From Dendrobium chrysotoxum (taxonomy: Eukaryota > Streptophyta > Magnoliopsida > Asparagales > Orchidaceae): DNA of 64,000 nucleotides. A program made the translations under genes and the position numbers. Below the pieces are notes generated by a model, which had not been told where the DNA came from, made no database searches, and was given only the letters and a program-made list of their open reading frames with translations. This document shows positions 33,306 through 45,554 of the stretch, piece by piece; position 1 is the first letter of the stretch; each line of letters opens with the position of its first letter. The stretch is from positions 34,807,201 to 34,871,200 of the forward strand of contig CM034307.1 in the NCBI GenBank assembly GCA_019925795.1, in the 5' to 3' direction.

Positions 33306-34426
33306 TTATAGGAAAACTTAAACTTTTAATACTACTAGCATGAGATATATCAAATAGAATATTACTATAAAAGTGATGAATAAAGAACAATGAATTTCAA
33401 AAATCAAGTGTTAAATATATTATGAAACAGAGGAATTTTTTAAGATTTAAAGTTTTAATAGAAAGAAAAGCTAATTTAAGTTGGGTTCATTTTGGGCCTC
33501 TTTTATTAACTTTTGGCTCACATTGCGCATATTTTATTTTTGATACACTTAGTGCATCTTTTACTTTTGGTGTCATTATGCATCTTTTGATTTTGGGCTC
33601 ATTTTATGCCTCTTTTAATTTTTGCAAATTGCTTCCTTTCTAAATCTTTAAGAATCTCAGTTGTAAGATTATCATCCAAATTGAACAGAAGAATAACTCA
33701 CTCTCTTATATAGGGAGGAAAAATCTACAAAGCAAACCTAAGTTTTCTAATAGGTAAATAGCCTAATGTAGAAAAATAATGAATTTCATTCGTCAAGTTA
33801 TAGACTATATCCATGATATAAAAACATGTAGTAGAGTGAATAAGTTTTCATTTCAACCATCTTAATTCCAATTCAATTTAGATTTTTAAGTATATCAAGG
33901 AATTATCATGCAAAGGACATAAGAAGGGATGTGTAAAGTTACGAATTTTTAACCTTTTAGTTTTTTTAAAAAAAGCCAGTAATCACTTATTCAAACTTTT
34001 AAGTCAGAATAGAAGTATTTTTATTATAAACATCAAAATGCATTACAGTCAGAGTTAATTTGTATAGTACAATTGAAGTCATACAGTATAATTTAATTTG
34101 TACAGTACAATTGAAGTCATACAGTATGATTGAAATCATACTGTACGAATATAGGTCATGTAATATAAGCAACATAACCAATAAATTGGTCGTCTAAAAA
34201 TTTCTCAAGCAAAGAGAGCAAAAAATAACCCAACATATCACTTGAAAGAGAAAATAAACACAACATCTTTTAATTTAATTTTTTTTTAGGAAAAACATTT
34301 AACTAAAAAGAAATAAAAACAACAAAAGAAGGACTAAAAGGAAATTTTATTACAAAATAAAGTAAAAAATTAAACAGGCATAGATCTAAAAAGAAAAATA
34401 CAATCAAAACAAAAACTAAAATAAAA
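33306..34426 (-). other. Non-coding 3' region of element E with GCATCTTTT repeat block
   Basis: A block at 33480-33625 repeats GGCTCATTTTATGCCTC, CACATTGCGCATA and TTATGCATCTTTTG words. On the sense strand it is preceded by CCTATATAAGAGAG near 33705, which element D shares (62340). Between 33760 and 34426 the sequence is AT-rich, with palindrome-like words at 34060-34160 (gtacagtacaattg), and shows no other gene. Confidence 0.55.
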
Positions 34427-35532
34427 CTAAAATAGTGGTGGATCCTGATCATGAGGTGGCAGTGGAGGTGGTTGGATGAACTGACTAAAGTTATCATGCT
34501 GCTGCTGGATGGTGGTGAACTGTTGTTGGATATTTCCAAATTACTCCCTGAACCAACTCATATCATTATCATATTGGGTTTGCTACTGATCTAGTTGAGT
34601 CTCAAGTCTGTCAAATAACTAAATCAACTCCTCATATGAGTAGTGGTGAAGAGGTGGTGCAGGTGCAGGATCAGCTGCAGGGGCAACTTCTTCTTCTTCA
34701 TCAAATAGTGGGTCTTCTGGCTCCTGATCCCTATGAAAGAGCATCCAGAAGGAGGCATCTAAAAAGAAGATTGGAGTGTGGTCAGGAGGAGCAGGATATG
34801 TGATATTATATTTTTTATCCAAGATATATCCAATCACATGTCCTAGGGTAATATTTTGTTTCCTTTTAGTGGCTTGGAGACAAATGGAAGTCAGATTTTG
34901 GATGTAATCAATTAACATTTGGGCTTCATCCATTTGTGTATTTGACATTATGAGGTAAATGGCAATTGAAAGTAGGGGAGTGATGTTTACCCAGTCTCTA
35001 GTTTTAGGGATGATTAATGTTCTGAGAATATGCTAAATGACCCCATATTTTGATTAAGAGTGTGAACCAAGGGTTGGTGGTAGTTCAGAGCAGCATTTTA
35101 AAGTAAGATATTTATAGCACTCTAGTCAAAGTCAGATCTAGAGGCCATAGTAAGTGATCCATTTCCTTGGATGTTTAGTTGAAGATGGATTCCTATGTCC
35201 TCTTTGGTGATTTCCACATTCTGACAACACATATGGGAAGTCATTATAGTAGTATCCCCGCTAATCTTAAGGTTTGCTAAAAATTTGCAAAGAATTTTAT
35301 AGTTGAAAGGATAGGCTAAAGAGAGGATGAATTAGAGTGTAGTGGAATTTAAAAGGTTCATTATCAAAAAGCTTAAGGTCTGCTGGTTGAGAAGCATTGA
35401 AGGTGTGATTTTGGCTTCTTTGTATTTGTGGTAGGCAGCTTCATTAGAAGCTGTTAGAAAATGATCATTGGTAGGGTTGCGAGAGGAGGAAGCACCCTGG
35501 GTTTGGTGACTTCATTTTCCACCACTAGCCAT
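34427..35532 (-). pseudogene. Accessory ORF of element E, broken
   Basis: Starts at ATG 35530-35532 on the minus strand (MASGGK then stop). It continues with DHFLTASNEAAYHKYKEA and KITPSMLLNQQ, then FNYKILCKFLANLK, VEITKEDIGIHLQL and YLIMSNTQMDEAQMLIDYIQ. The last open part (34948-34619) reads on through YILDKKYNITYPAPP into an acidic and Pro/Ala-rich linker (EDPLFDEEEE, APAADPAPAPP) and then a Gln-rich coiled-coil-like tail with a Pro-rich end. Block order matches the A, B, C and D accessory ORFs. There are several stops. It lies on the pol strand with its own TATA box upstream. Function unknown. Confidence 0.72.
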
Positions 35533-35587
35533 TGCACAGATTGGGATTACAAGGAGGAAGATCAGAAGGATTGTGTGAAGAATTTGA

Positions 35588-36068
35588 ATGAATTGGGACT
35601 ATTTAAATAGAATTTTAGTGGATCATCTATACAATTGTGAGATCGTACGAGATGACCAAGAATAATCAATTTGGCTAGACGATCAGTTAAAAAGATTGTC
35701 TGATCATATAAAACAATCAAACTTCATATGAGATGATTAAAGATAGCGAGATTGTCCCCAGGAGTCAGGCAGTACGACCTTCGACCAAAAGGTTCGTATA
35801 GTATGAACACTTATTTGTATAGTACGATCAATGATAAATATCATACCAACCAAAATGAATTAGTCCAGAGACACATGTATCATTAAGACAAACTAGTGTT
35901 CATACAGTACGATTGTTAATCATAGATACAATCTGGATCATCCATTAAGCCAATGGTTAAAATCAAAGTAGTGCTTTGTAATTCATATAATACGAATGGG
36001 ATTTATACAGTATAATTGTGTAGATTGTATAGTGTCATAATGATTTGTATAATACGAAGTAAGATGAA
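35588..36068 (-). promoter_or_regulatory. Internal promoter-like block of element E
   Basis: The TATA-like CTATTTAAATAG at 35599-35610 lies about 70 bases before the accessory ATG. Upstream on the sense strand, 35640-36060, are many U3-like palindromic words (cgtatagtatgaac, gtatagtacgatc, catacagtacgatt). The same CTATTTAAA box is used by the D-family LTRs. Confidence 0.6.
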
Positions 36069-36330
36069 ACATTTTACTTTGCAAAAAAAAAATAGTAATG
36101 GTCAATAATGTTATTTATGTGATGATCAGGACATAATCTAAAAGAGCAAAAATTAGTAAAAACAAAAACAAACAATAAAAGAACAAAAAATAAAAAAAGG
36201 CAAAAAAAGATACCAAATAATAAAATGAAAAATAAAATAATAAAAAATATAAGACAACAAAAACAAAAGTATAAAAAAATATGTAAATAAAAACACGCAT
36301 ACAAAAGAACATAAATAGAAAGGGTCAATT
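36069..36330. other. A/T-rich low-complexity spacer after E pol
   Basis: The plus strand is dominated by runs like aaaacaaaaacaaac. Frames across it are only Phe/Leu-rich. No gene is visible. Confidence 0.7.
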
Positions 36331-36836
36331 TCAAGTATGAATATTGATCACACCTAATCTAGTTCTTAAGGTGCTAAAAGTTTTAAAAGCCAGTGGTTTT
36401 GTAAAGATATCAGCAAGTTGATTTTCAGTGGCTACATGGTGTAGCTCTTTGTCTCCTTTGGTAACATGGTCCCTAATAAAATTATGCCTTATGTCAATAT
36501 ACTTGGTCCTGGAGTGTTGGATTGGATTCTTTGAAAAGCAGATGACACTAGAATTATCACATAGGATTATAATTATACTTATAGGTAGTCCTAAATCCAA
36601 AATTTATTACTTTAGCCAAAGGAATTGGGCCACACAACTTCCAAAAGCTATGTACTCAATTTCAGCAGTGAATAGGGCAATTGAAATTTGTTTTCTACTA
36701 AACCAGGAGACTAAAGACTATCCTATGAATTGACATGTTCCAGAAGTCCTTTTCCTATCAACTTGGCATCCTACAAAATTTAAATCTGAATATCCTATGA
36801 TTTTAAAGGAGGTGTTATACATAGGATACCAGATTC
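36331..36836 (-). pseudogene. RNase H of element E
   Basis: Minus strand gives the C-terminal RNase H: ISIIIILCDNSSVICFSKNP, IQHSRTKYIDIRHNFIRDHV, HHVATENQLADIFTKPLAF and TRLGVINIHT ending pol at 36331. Upstream (36600-36836) the earlier part is readable: CQVDRKRTSGTCQFIG-like residues, a W-F-SRKQ stretch, and PMYNTSFKIIGYSD. At about 36837 it jumps directly to integrase C-terminal sequence, so the whole RT is deleted. One or two stops interrupt it. Confidence 0.85.
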
Positions 36837-37920
36837 CTAAGAGAGTTTGGGTGTCCTACCCTTAAGGATTTTATAGGGTGTCTTATTTAGTTTGGATCTA
36901 ATATTAATCCTATTCAAAACATAACAAGTTTTATTCACTGTTTCTACCCAGAAGTATTTAGGAAGTAAGTATTCAGCTAACATGGCTCTAGTAACTTCGA
37001 CCAAAGTTCTTTTCATTCTTTTAGCTACCCCATTCTGTTGAGGGGTCCTAGGAGCTAAAAAATATTGATCTATTCCTTGCTCCTTCAAGTAAGATTCAAA
37101 ACTTTCATTCTCAAATTCTCCACTGTGGTCACTATGAATGGTTAAAATTTCACAACCTAGTTTCCTCTTAATCTAAGTGGAAAGAATCTAACCCAAGTAA
37201 ACCTTAAATAATCATCGATAATTACATACCCAAACACTTTTTGTCTTAGGCATGTAATGCTGATAGGTCCAAAGAGATCCAAGTGAAGGGATTTTAAGGG
37301 TTTGCTAGTGTTAATGCCTTTAATTGAGTGGAAGGAGGATTTGACTTGTTTCCCCAATTGATAGGCATCACATAGGCAGTCCTTTGTGAACTCTAGTTTG
37401 AGAATTCCTCTCACTAAGTCTTTTTGGGTGATTTTTCTAAAGCTTTGCATACTTGCATGACATAATCTTCTATGTTATAACCAAGATTCAGCAGCAATTA
37501 TTTTTAAGCAAAAAGCAGTATCAAATTTAATGTAATTTAGATCAAGCATGCAGATACTATTGATTCTCCTTCCCTGTAAAATAATTTTGTCATTTAAGAT
37601 TATTATGCATCTAGTAGATAAAAATTTTATGCTGAAGCCTTTATCATAAAGCTGGCTGATACTAAGAAGATTATATTTCAGGCCATCTACCAGTATGAAA
37701 TTTTCAATAATAAAATTTTTTTAGTTGCCAATTATACCTGAGCCTACCACTCTCCTGATGGTGTTATCTCCAAGTGTCACCTTGCCTCCTGCCCTAACCT
37801 CCAGTAAAATAAATTGATTTGCATCTCCAGGCATGTGCCTTGAACATTCACTTTCCAGGTATCACATGCTCTCATGAGGACTTTTGTGAGAGCACACTCA
37901 CAAAATCTTTAGTGGTCAAA
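36837..37920 (-). pseudogene. Protease and integrase of element E, broken
   Basis: Sense order: protease near 37870 reads YLESECSRHMPGDANQF, with ESE for the catalytic DSG; GGKVTLGDNTIRRVVGSGII; zinc-finger region (KDLVRGILKLEFTKDCLCDA, then YQLGKQVKSSF); integrase core (LKSLHLDLFGPISITCLRQK, VIIDDYLRFTWVRFF, then HSDHSGEFENE-like residues, RTPQQNGVAKRMKRTL, MLAEYLLPKYFWVE and NKTPYKILKGRTP). The D, D and E positions of the core look present, but frameshifts near 37190 interrupt it. The end joins RNase H by deletion. Confidence 0.85.
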
Positions 37921-39554
37921 TTTAGGAACCCAAATAAGTTTGGGTTCCACCTTATAGAATATAGGATGAAATACTTGCATGTTATGATGTGAATTATGCA
38001 ATATTGGTCTCCACAAATGTGTTCTATGCTAGATAGTGCAAGTGTGGGAGATGTGTCCTAGCATATCACAAGAAAAACATCTAACTCTAAGAAAAGGATT
38101 TACTAATTTATGTGGGTTATGGTGCCTCTTCCTAGGTTTAAATACATGCTGTGATGGTCTGTTATGAAACTGTGCAAGTGTAAGAAGTGTTTTATTTTCT
38201 TTTAAAGCAGTTAGTTCATCTTATAAAAACTTGTTTGTACTTTCAAGAATTGAATTTTCAATGTTCAATGTATGCTCCTTATTATCTAATTAAGATGCAA
38301 GCGTTTTTAATTTCTTGAATGCATTCTCTAATTCAACATGTAATATTTTCAAGGAATCATGTTCAACAGCTATATCAAGATTTGTTTTGTTCAATGTATC
38401 AAATTCATCTAGTAAAGCCATGTGATTACTATCCAGAGTAAATAATCTTTTCTGATGCTTTCATGCTCCTTTTGTAGATTTTAAAAATCAGTTTTAAGGC
38501 TAGCATCTAATTTCTTAAGCTTCATACATGCAGTATAAATTCATTCAAAAACTTTAAATAATTCATCATAGGAAAGCTCACATACCTCCTCTTGATCAGA
38601 ATGATCAAGATGATTATTGGCCATTAAGCACAGCTTAGTTACCTCCTCTTCTACTTTAATTTCAAATGAGTCTGAAGTTGAGTCTACCTAGAAAGCCTTT
38701 CGAGTTCTTTGGTTGCCCTTCTTGAATTTTGCTTTTCCTTACCCTTCTCCTTGCTTGGGTGAGTTTTAAGACTTGGGCAATCAGACTTCAAGTGCCCTGG
38801 CTTCCTGCATTCAAAACATATAACATCAGAGGAATTTTTAGAATTTTTATTATTCTTACCTTTATTCCTTTACTGTTGACATTTTTGCTTTTTCTTTAAA
38901 AGCACTTGAATTGCCTAGTCATCCGTACAATGTCATCATCATCTTATTCAAAGGAGTCACTGTCAAAATCTTTAGCTTTTAAGGCTATAGTTTTCTTTTT
39001 CTTCTTTTCACCTGCATCAAGCTGCCTTTGACTCACTCCTTGCTCATAGGCAATGAGTGACCCAAGTAAGTTATCAATGGAATAAATATTAAGGTCTATA
39101 GATTTAGAATGATAGTGGTTTTTGCTTCATAGGAAGAAGGTAAATAATAAAGAATTTTGTTAACTTTTTCATAATTTGTAAGCTCTCTTCCTAAGGCATG
39201 CAGGGATGTAACAATCTGAGTTAACATAATATATATTTCAGAAATTGATTCACTAGGTTTCATGCAAAATTATTTATAATCATGAAGCATGATGTTCGGC
39301 CTAAATTATTTTACTTTTTTAGTTCCCTCATATGTATTGCATAGTTTGTCCCAAATTTTTTTTCCACTTGAACAAGTAGAAATATGCATGTAATCTTCAA
39401 ATTTTAAAGCACAAAAAAAATAATTTAAATATTTAGCATTCAGTTGGGTTAAATCTCTATTATCTATACTCCATTCAGAAAATGTTTTTCTGTTTTAATG
39501 TCATTTACTAATCTAAAGGGTGCATAATATCCTTCTTGAACTAACATGCACATG
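37921..39554 (-). pseudogene. gag of element E, N-terminally deleted
   Basis: The minus strand opens near 39550 with MCMLVQEGYYAPFRLVND, then SQLNAKYLNYFFCALKFED and KLCNTYEGTKK, and a second half with the first zinc knuckle intact at about 38800-38840 (ICFECRKPGHLKSDC). A coiled-coil region and a second knuckle near 38080 (RCFSCDMLGHISHTC) follow. The second knuckle is also intact in its C, C, H and C. Frameshifts occur in between. The deletion at 39555 joins codon MCM to the LTR. Confidence 0.85.
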
Positions 39555-41184
39555 TGAGAACTAGCTCGAGGCTAACTATGGGGGTGAATTAGTTATTTTA
39601 AAAAATTCTTTAATAGACAAAATGTTTAAAACCCCTTGATACGGAAGCATATAAGTTTCATAATAACAAAAATTATAGATTTCAAACACAGAATAATTCA
39701 TAGAAAAATATTAAAATTAAGTGTGAAAAAGTAAATAGATAGAACACACCAGAATTTTAGTGGTTTGATTAACTTGACCTACTTTAACTCCTTGAAAACC
39801 TCCTTTACAGATATTGCACTAAAAGTAGTGTCTCTCCTTTTTCCCTAACAGTAAGAGAGAGAAGCCCTAAAAAAATCATTCCTCCAACCTAATGAGGCAA
39901 AGTATCTTGAATCCTTTTACTCCTTCTTAGAGTAGGCAGAGAACCTAGAAATCTTTTTACTCCCTCCTCGAGTAGGCAGAGAACCTTGGAATCTTTTTAC
40001 TCTCTCCTTGAGTAGGTAGAGAACCTAGATCTGATGGTGATAAAAGTTTTCCCCACAGCCACCAAGGAATTAGAAAAGCAGCTTGAAGAATAGTGGAAAC
40101 CTTACTTAGAGTAACCTTTGTGAATCCCTCATAACTCTCTCTCATAAGGATTTCTCTCTCTCCCAAGCTCTCTCTCTTTCTTCTCTAAGCTCTCTCTCAG
40201 ATCAACTCCACAGCAAAAGATTTTTTATTAAGTGTATTTGAAATCCTTAAATGGTGTGCTTCAAAAAAACCTTAAATTTCAACAGATCCATCTTCTGTTC
40301 GTATAGTATGATACAAGTATCATACAGAATGATCAGTGTAATTTAGAATCGTCCAGCAAGTTCATGTAGATGAACTGTTCAACCTTTAAACATTTTATAT
40401 AGTAAGATTAAAATACTATACGATACAAACTGTAAAATTTTTTTCTATTCATTTGGGATAAACTCTGGGATGACCAAAGTCATACTCTATCAATCATACA
40501 TCACTTGGGATATTGTACCATATGATTAGTACAAAAATCATGGATTTTATTTAGTACGATCTCTAGGATGACCAAAGTCATACTTTATCAATCATACTGG
40601 ATGATATAAATTGTACGGTATGATCGGTGACAATAATTATCCCTAATTTGATTACCTGATATCAAGGGGTTAATTAAGAAAGATTTTAATTATGGAATAC
40701 ATTATGAACCTAATCATACTATATGATCAGCATATAATTAGTACCTTTTGTTAACCTCTAGCTGATAGGGTTTTGACAGAGTATAATAGATTTTATAGTA
40801 TAAATTAAAATCATACCATATGAAATAAAATCTTACTATATAAAGTTAAAATCCTACATTACAAATTATTTGAAAAAACTCTCTAAAAAACATTTTTCTC
40901 TCTCCCCTTGTGTGTGTGCAAGGTTACTCAGCAATGACATCCACCTAGTTACATGATACGACTCAAGAAAGGACAAAATTTAGAACAAATTAAAAATACA
41001 GACTATAACCTAAGTCTACTCAATCTTGAGTTGATCATAATTGTAAGTGAACAGTGGACTGAATTCCTGAAACATTAGTACACACAACACAAAACAAAAT
41101 ATTACAGAAATAAGAGAAAGTTGTAATAGATACAATAATATTTGTTATCATCAAAATCACAATGTTTGGATTAGATTTGCAACA
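39555..41184 (-). repeat. 5' LTR of element E
   Basis: It lacks only its innermost 27 bases or so (it starts at TGAGAACTAGCTCGAGG). It carries the same blocks as the 3' LTR: the TTTTAGTGGTTTGATT block, hairpin array 39915-40025, upstream hairpin remnant near 40117, U3 palindromes 40290-40740, the GTGTGTGTGCAAGGTTACTC block and end TTTGCAACA. It provides the U3 end missing from the 3' copy. Confidence 0.88.
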
Positions 41185-41189
41185 GATTG

Positions 41190-42300
41190 ATATAAATGAG
41201 AAAAGAAAGGAGAGAACTATAGCCTTAAAAGCTAATGATTCTGATAGTGATTGTTTCATACAAGAAGATGATGATTACATAGCCTGATGATAAGGCAATT
41301 TAAAAGATTTCTAAAGAAAAAGCAAAAGTGTCGTTAGTAATGAAACAAAGGAAAAGCTAATAAAAATTCTATAATTTCTTTAGATATCATCTATTTTGAA
41401 TGCAATAAGCAAGGGCATTTGAGGATTGATTTCCCAAATCTTAAATCTCACCCTATCAAGGAGAAGGGTGAAGAAAAAGCTAAATTCAAAAGAGAAAGCA
41501 AAAGACTCAGAAGGCTTTTTAGGTAGACTCTACTTCAGACTCATCTAAGATAAAAGTAGAAGAGGAGGTAGTCAACTTATGCTTAATGGTAGATAATCAT
41601 CTTGATCATTCTGATCAAGAGGAGGTATGTGATCTTTCTTATAATGAATTATTTAAAGTTTTTGAAAAAATTCATAACGCATATAAAAAGCTTAAGAAAA
41701 TGTATGCCAGCCTTAATTCTGATTTTTAAAATTTGTAAAAAGAGCATGAATGCCTTAGGAAAAATAACTTTACTTTGGATAACAATCCTATGATCTTACT
41801 TAATGAATTTAATGCATTAAATAAGAAGTATCTTCATTCAACTACTGAATATAATTCCTTGAAAACATCTCATGTTGATTTTGAAAATTCATTTAAAGAA
41901 TTAAAGGCATGTTTAGATAAAGTTAATGATAGGGAGTATGCATTAAAAATTGACAATTCAATTCTTGAAAGTGCAACAAATTTTTGTAAGTAAAATTAAC
42001 TGCTTTTAAAGAAAACAAAATATCACCTACACTCACAAAATTTTATAACTCATCACCACAACATGCATCATTTAAACCTAGGAAGAGGAACCATAACCTA
42101 CATAGACCAGTGAATCCATTCCTAGGAGTTAGGTATTTTTCTTGTGACATGTTAGGACATATATCCCACACTTGCATTATCCACCATAGAATACATTTAC
42201 TATGGAGGCCAAAATTGCATAAATCACAGTATAGCATGTAGTATATCATCCATCAATCCATAAGGTGGAACCCAACCTTTTTAGGGTTAACAAATCAAAT
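41190..42300 (+). pseudogene. gag of element D, second part, broken
   Basis: Continues the frame cut at 32086 (INEKRKERTIALKAN after the IAYEQRV end). The first zinc knuckle at about 41393 reads YFECNKQGHLRIDFPN, with the first and last Cys both changed to Phe. Next come an acidic stretch (DNHLDHSDQEEVCDLSYNEL), coiled coil (LNKKYLHSTTEYNSLK, FENSFKELKACLDKVNDRE) and a second knuckle region (YFSCDMLGHISHTC) at about 42126 with all four ligands. There are several frame changes. Confidence 0.83.
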
Positions 42301-43650
42301 CATTGATGACTTTGTGGGAATGCTCTAACGAAAGACCTAGTAAGAGTATGTGGTACCTGGACAACAGATGTTTAAGGTACATGATTAGAGATATAAAGCA
42401 ATTCATTATACTGGAGGCTAGGGTAGGAGGTAAGGTAACACTTGGAGATAACACCACTAGGAAAGTGGCTTGATCAGGTATAATCAGTAACTCAAAAAAT
42501 TTCATTATTGAAAATGTCTTACTGGTAGATGGCTTGAAACATAATTTGCTCAGTATTAGCAAACTGCGTGATAAAGGAAAAAGAAATATTATTCTATAAG
42601 GAAAAAGAATTAATAATGTTTATATACTTTATCTGAATTGCATTGAATCTGCTACCTCTCTTTACCTAAAAACTATAGCTAATGAATCCTAGTTATGGCA
42701 TAGGAGACTATGTCATACGAGTATAAAAAATCTTAAGAAAATCACCCAAAAGACTTAGTGAGAGGTATACCAAAATTAGATTTCACTAAGGACCACCTGC
42801 GTGGTGTCTGTCAATTAGGAAAATAAGTCAAATCCTCCTTCCACTTAATCAAGGACATTAACACTTGCAAACCCTTAGAAGCCCTTCACATGGATCTCTT
42901 TGGACCTTTTAGTACTTCAAGCCTAGGAGGGAAAGTTTTTAGATATGTGATTGTTGATGATTACTCAAGGTTTACTTGGATTAGATTCTTATCTCATAAA
43001 AGTGAATCATTCGAGGAGTTTAGGACATTCTCGACTTAGATTTAGAGAAAGTTAAGTTGTGAAATTCTAACCATTCACATTGATCATGGTGGAGAATTAG
43101 AAATGAAAATTTTGAATCTTATTATAGGGAATAAGGGATATATCACAAATTTTTAGATCCTAAAACCCCTCAATGGATGGGGTTATTAAAAGAAAGAATA
43201 GAACCTTTGTTAAAGCCACTAGAGCCAAGTTAGTGAATACTCACTTCCTAAATATTTCTGGGCAGAAGCGGTAAATATAACCTATTATGTTCTGAATAGA
43301 GTTAATGTAGATCCAAGCTAAATAAGACACCCTATAAAATCCTTAAGGGTAGGACACCAAACCTCTCTCACATTTATGGCTTTGGATATAAAGCATTCAT
43401 TTTAAATAATGAGAAATCTCTATTAGGAAAGTTTCACCCTAAATCTGATGAAGGAGTTTCCTAGGATACTCAAATATTGGAAAATCCTATAGAATTTTTA
43501 ATAAAAGAACACTAGTGGTAAGGATACCACTCATGTGATATTTGATGAACCTAATAATTCTGGAGTGTCTAGGGTAAAAGAAGTAGAAGTGGTTGAAGTC
43601 ACCAAAAAGTGAATCTACAAATCTGGATGAAGGATAGAACCTGAAAATTC
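42300..43650 (+). pseudogene. Protease and integrase of element D, broken
   Basis: Protease near 42340: MWYLDNRCLRYMIRD, with DNR for DSG. Then GGKVTLGDNTTRKVA, ENVLLVDGLKHNLLSISKL, and zinc finger LWHRRLCHTSIKNLKKIT. Integrase core: LEALHMDLFGPFSTSSLGGK, VIVDDYSRFTWIRF, FPKYFWAEAVN-like residues and NKTPYKILKGRTPNLSH. The C-terminal part reads STRIFDEPNNSGVSRVKE-like residues. Numerous small indels force frame changes. It lies directly upstream of D's RT in the usual copia order. Confidence 0.82.
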
Positions 43651-43651
43651 A

Positions 43652-44544
43652 TTGCATAGAGAATGGAGATATTCTTTAAACCTTCATAATGAATTGATCT
43701 TAGGAGACCCATCTGAAGGTGTTAGAACTAGGCAAGGACTTAGAAAAGAAGTTAACCACTCTTCCTTTATCTCAATGACTGAACCCATAAATATAAATCA
43801 AGCATTATCTAATGAGTTCTGGATCATAGTTATGCAAGAAGAATTGAATCAATTTGTTAGAAATGATGTTTGGGAGCAAGTTGAAAGACCTAAGTACCAG
43901 AGTGTTATTGGAATAATATTGGTTTTCAAAAATAAAATGAATGACTCTGGTGTAGTGGTAAGAAATAAAATAAGACTAGTGGCTAAAGGGTAAAACCAGA
44001 TAGAAGGGATTAACTTTGAAGAGACTTTTTTCCATGTTGCCAGACTAGAAGCCATAAGGGTGCTACTAGATTTTTCCTACTTTAAGGGGTTCAAATTATA
44101 CCAAATGGATGTTAAAAGTGCCTTTGTTAATGGAGTAATAAAAGAAGATGTGTATGTTGAACAACCTTTAGTCTTTGAATGTTTACAATTTCCCAATCAT
44201 GTGTTCAAATTAAAAAAACGATTATATGAACTAAAATAAGAACCTAGAGTATGGTATGAAAGGATAAGCATATTCTTACAAGATAGAACCTTTGTTAAGG
44301 GTAGCGTAGACACCATCCTATTCCTCAAAAAGGTAGGAGAAGAACTACTCATTGTCTAAATCTATTTTGATATTTTATTTGGATCCTCTAATAAAAACAT
44401 ATGTGATGAATTCTCTAAAATAATGAGTAAGGAGTTTGAGATGTGTATAATGGGAGAACTAAACTTTTTTTTTGGATTTAGTATAAGGTAGAAGGAAGAT
44501 AAAATTTTTCTTAGTCAATAAAAATATATGAAGGACATCATTAA
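43652..44544 (+). pseudogene. Reverse transcriptase of element D, first part, broken
   Basis: Reads HREWRYSLNLHNELILGDPS, SFISMTEPININQALSNEFW, FVRNDVWEQVERP, VVRNKIRLVAKG, then stop, EGINFEETFFHVARLEA, YQMDVKSAFVNGVIKEDVYV and VFKLKK. The catalytic region reads IYFDILFGSSNKNICDEFSK, one residue shorter than IYVDDIIFGST, so the second Asp of YVDD is lost. It ends at YMKDI, where the A/B array is inserted. It resumes at 61086 with KKYEMDKAKA. Confidence 0.88.
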
Positions 44545-44841
44545 TGAAAGTACGGGGTTGTTAGACCTATTGCTCACGTCCCTAGGCTAACCAAAGGGGG
44601 GGTGAATTAGTCCTTTTAAAAATTACTCTTGGAATTTTGGAAAATCTTAACCTAATCGTACAGTACGAACACACTTCGTATAGTACGAACAGAGTTAATT
44701 TTTTACTTCCTTCAAATCACATAATTTCAACCACAGAAAGAAAATAAAATGCGGAAAAAGAATATTGTAGAAAAGTAAATAGTAAGAATAGAGAACACCA
44801 GAAATTATAGTAGTTCAGTCAAACACGACCTACATCCACTC

Positions 44842-44862
44842 CCTAGAGACTCCTTCTCTAGG
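44842..44862 (-). other. Terminal leader hairpin of LTR1 (A/B family)
   Basis: Perfect 8-bp stem CCTAGAGA/TCTCTAGG with loop CTCCT on plus. It is identical to the hairpin in element C although the surrounding LTRs differ strongly. Confidence 0.75.
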
Positions 44863-44959
44863 TATTGCACTAAACCCAAGTGACTCTCCTTTTGCCCCCA
44901 CTGCAAGGCGGAGAAGCCTTTACAATCTCTCTTCCACCAACCCGGTGCGGTAGAGAACT

Positions 44960-45150
44960 GTCGTACTTTTTCACCCTCATGGTGAAGGCAGAGAACCAAA
45001 CATCCTTTTATACTCTCTAAGTGCGGCAGAGAACCGTCATCCTTTTGCACCCTCCAAGTGACGGCAGAGAACAGTCATCTTTTTCACCCTCCAAGTGACG
45101 GCAGAGAACCGTCATCCTTTTTCACCCTCCAAGTGATGGCAGAGAATCAG
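44960..45150 (-). repeat. 38-bp hairpin array in LTR1 (A/B family)
   Basis: Units carry GGCAGAGAACCGTCATCC. The first has TTCACC/GGTGAA (loop CTCAT), the others CACC/AGTG-type stems, which on the sense strand pair as TCACT/GGTGA with one G-U pair and loop TGGAG. Copies lie at 49940-50120 and 59750-59930. The second unit of LTR2 has CACT/AGTG, a fully paired variant. Confidence 0.75.
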
Positions 45151-45554
45151 AATCCTTTCAAACAAAAACTCTTGCAAAAGTCTCCAAAGAAGATAGGAAG
45201 ATGCTAGACAAACAAGTAAAAAAATCCTCACAATTGGATAACCTTGTGAATCCTTCACAATTTTCTCTTCAAAGATTTCTCAACACTCACTCCCAAACAC
45301 TCCCAATCACTCTACCTTTCACTCTCCAAAAGTATTTTCGTAGAAGGATTTCTCCTTCAGTCAGTTTGAAGTCATTTATATACTTGGGACAAGAAAAATC
45401 ATACGAAAACTAAAAAATTCAATTAATTCGCACCGATCGTCCCGAATGATCGATGATCGTACTGTACGAATAGTTCAAAACATTGAATGATCCATCCTGT
45501 ACGAACCATGAGACGAACAAGTCAGAGCCGTTCGTATGAACATTTTATCCCGTA

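Larger units (their letters stand above)
32082..41189 (-). mobile_element. Copia (SIRE-like) element E nested in D gag, TSD GATTG
   Basis: Perfect 5-bp duplications GATTG lie at 32082-32086 and 41185-41189. The left LTR starts TGAAAGTTTGTG at 32087 and the right LTR ends TTTGCAACA at 41184. On the minus strand the order is 5' LTR, gag, protease, integrase, RNase H, promoter-like block, accessory ORF, repeat block, 3' LTR. Three deletions are visible: the PBS and gag start at about 39555, all RT at about 36837, and about 0.5 kb of 3' LTR plus the PPT at about 33305. The LTRs differ more than those of A/B, so E is probably older. Confidence 0.92.

Noticed and set aside
36074..36334. Minus-strand frames rich in Phe and Leu that could look like membrane proteins
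   Set aside because: They arise from an A-rich low-complexity spacer and are not conserved in the sister elements.
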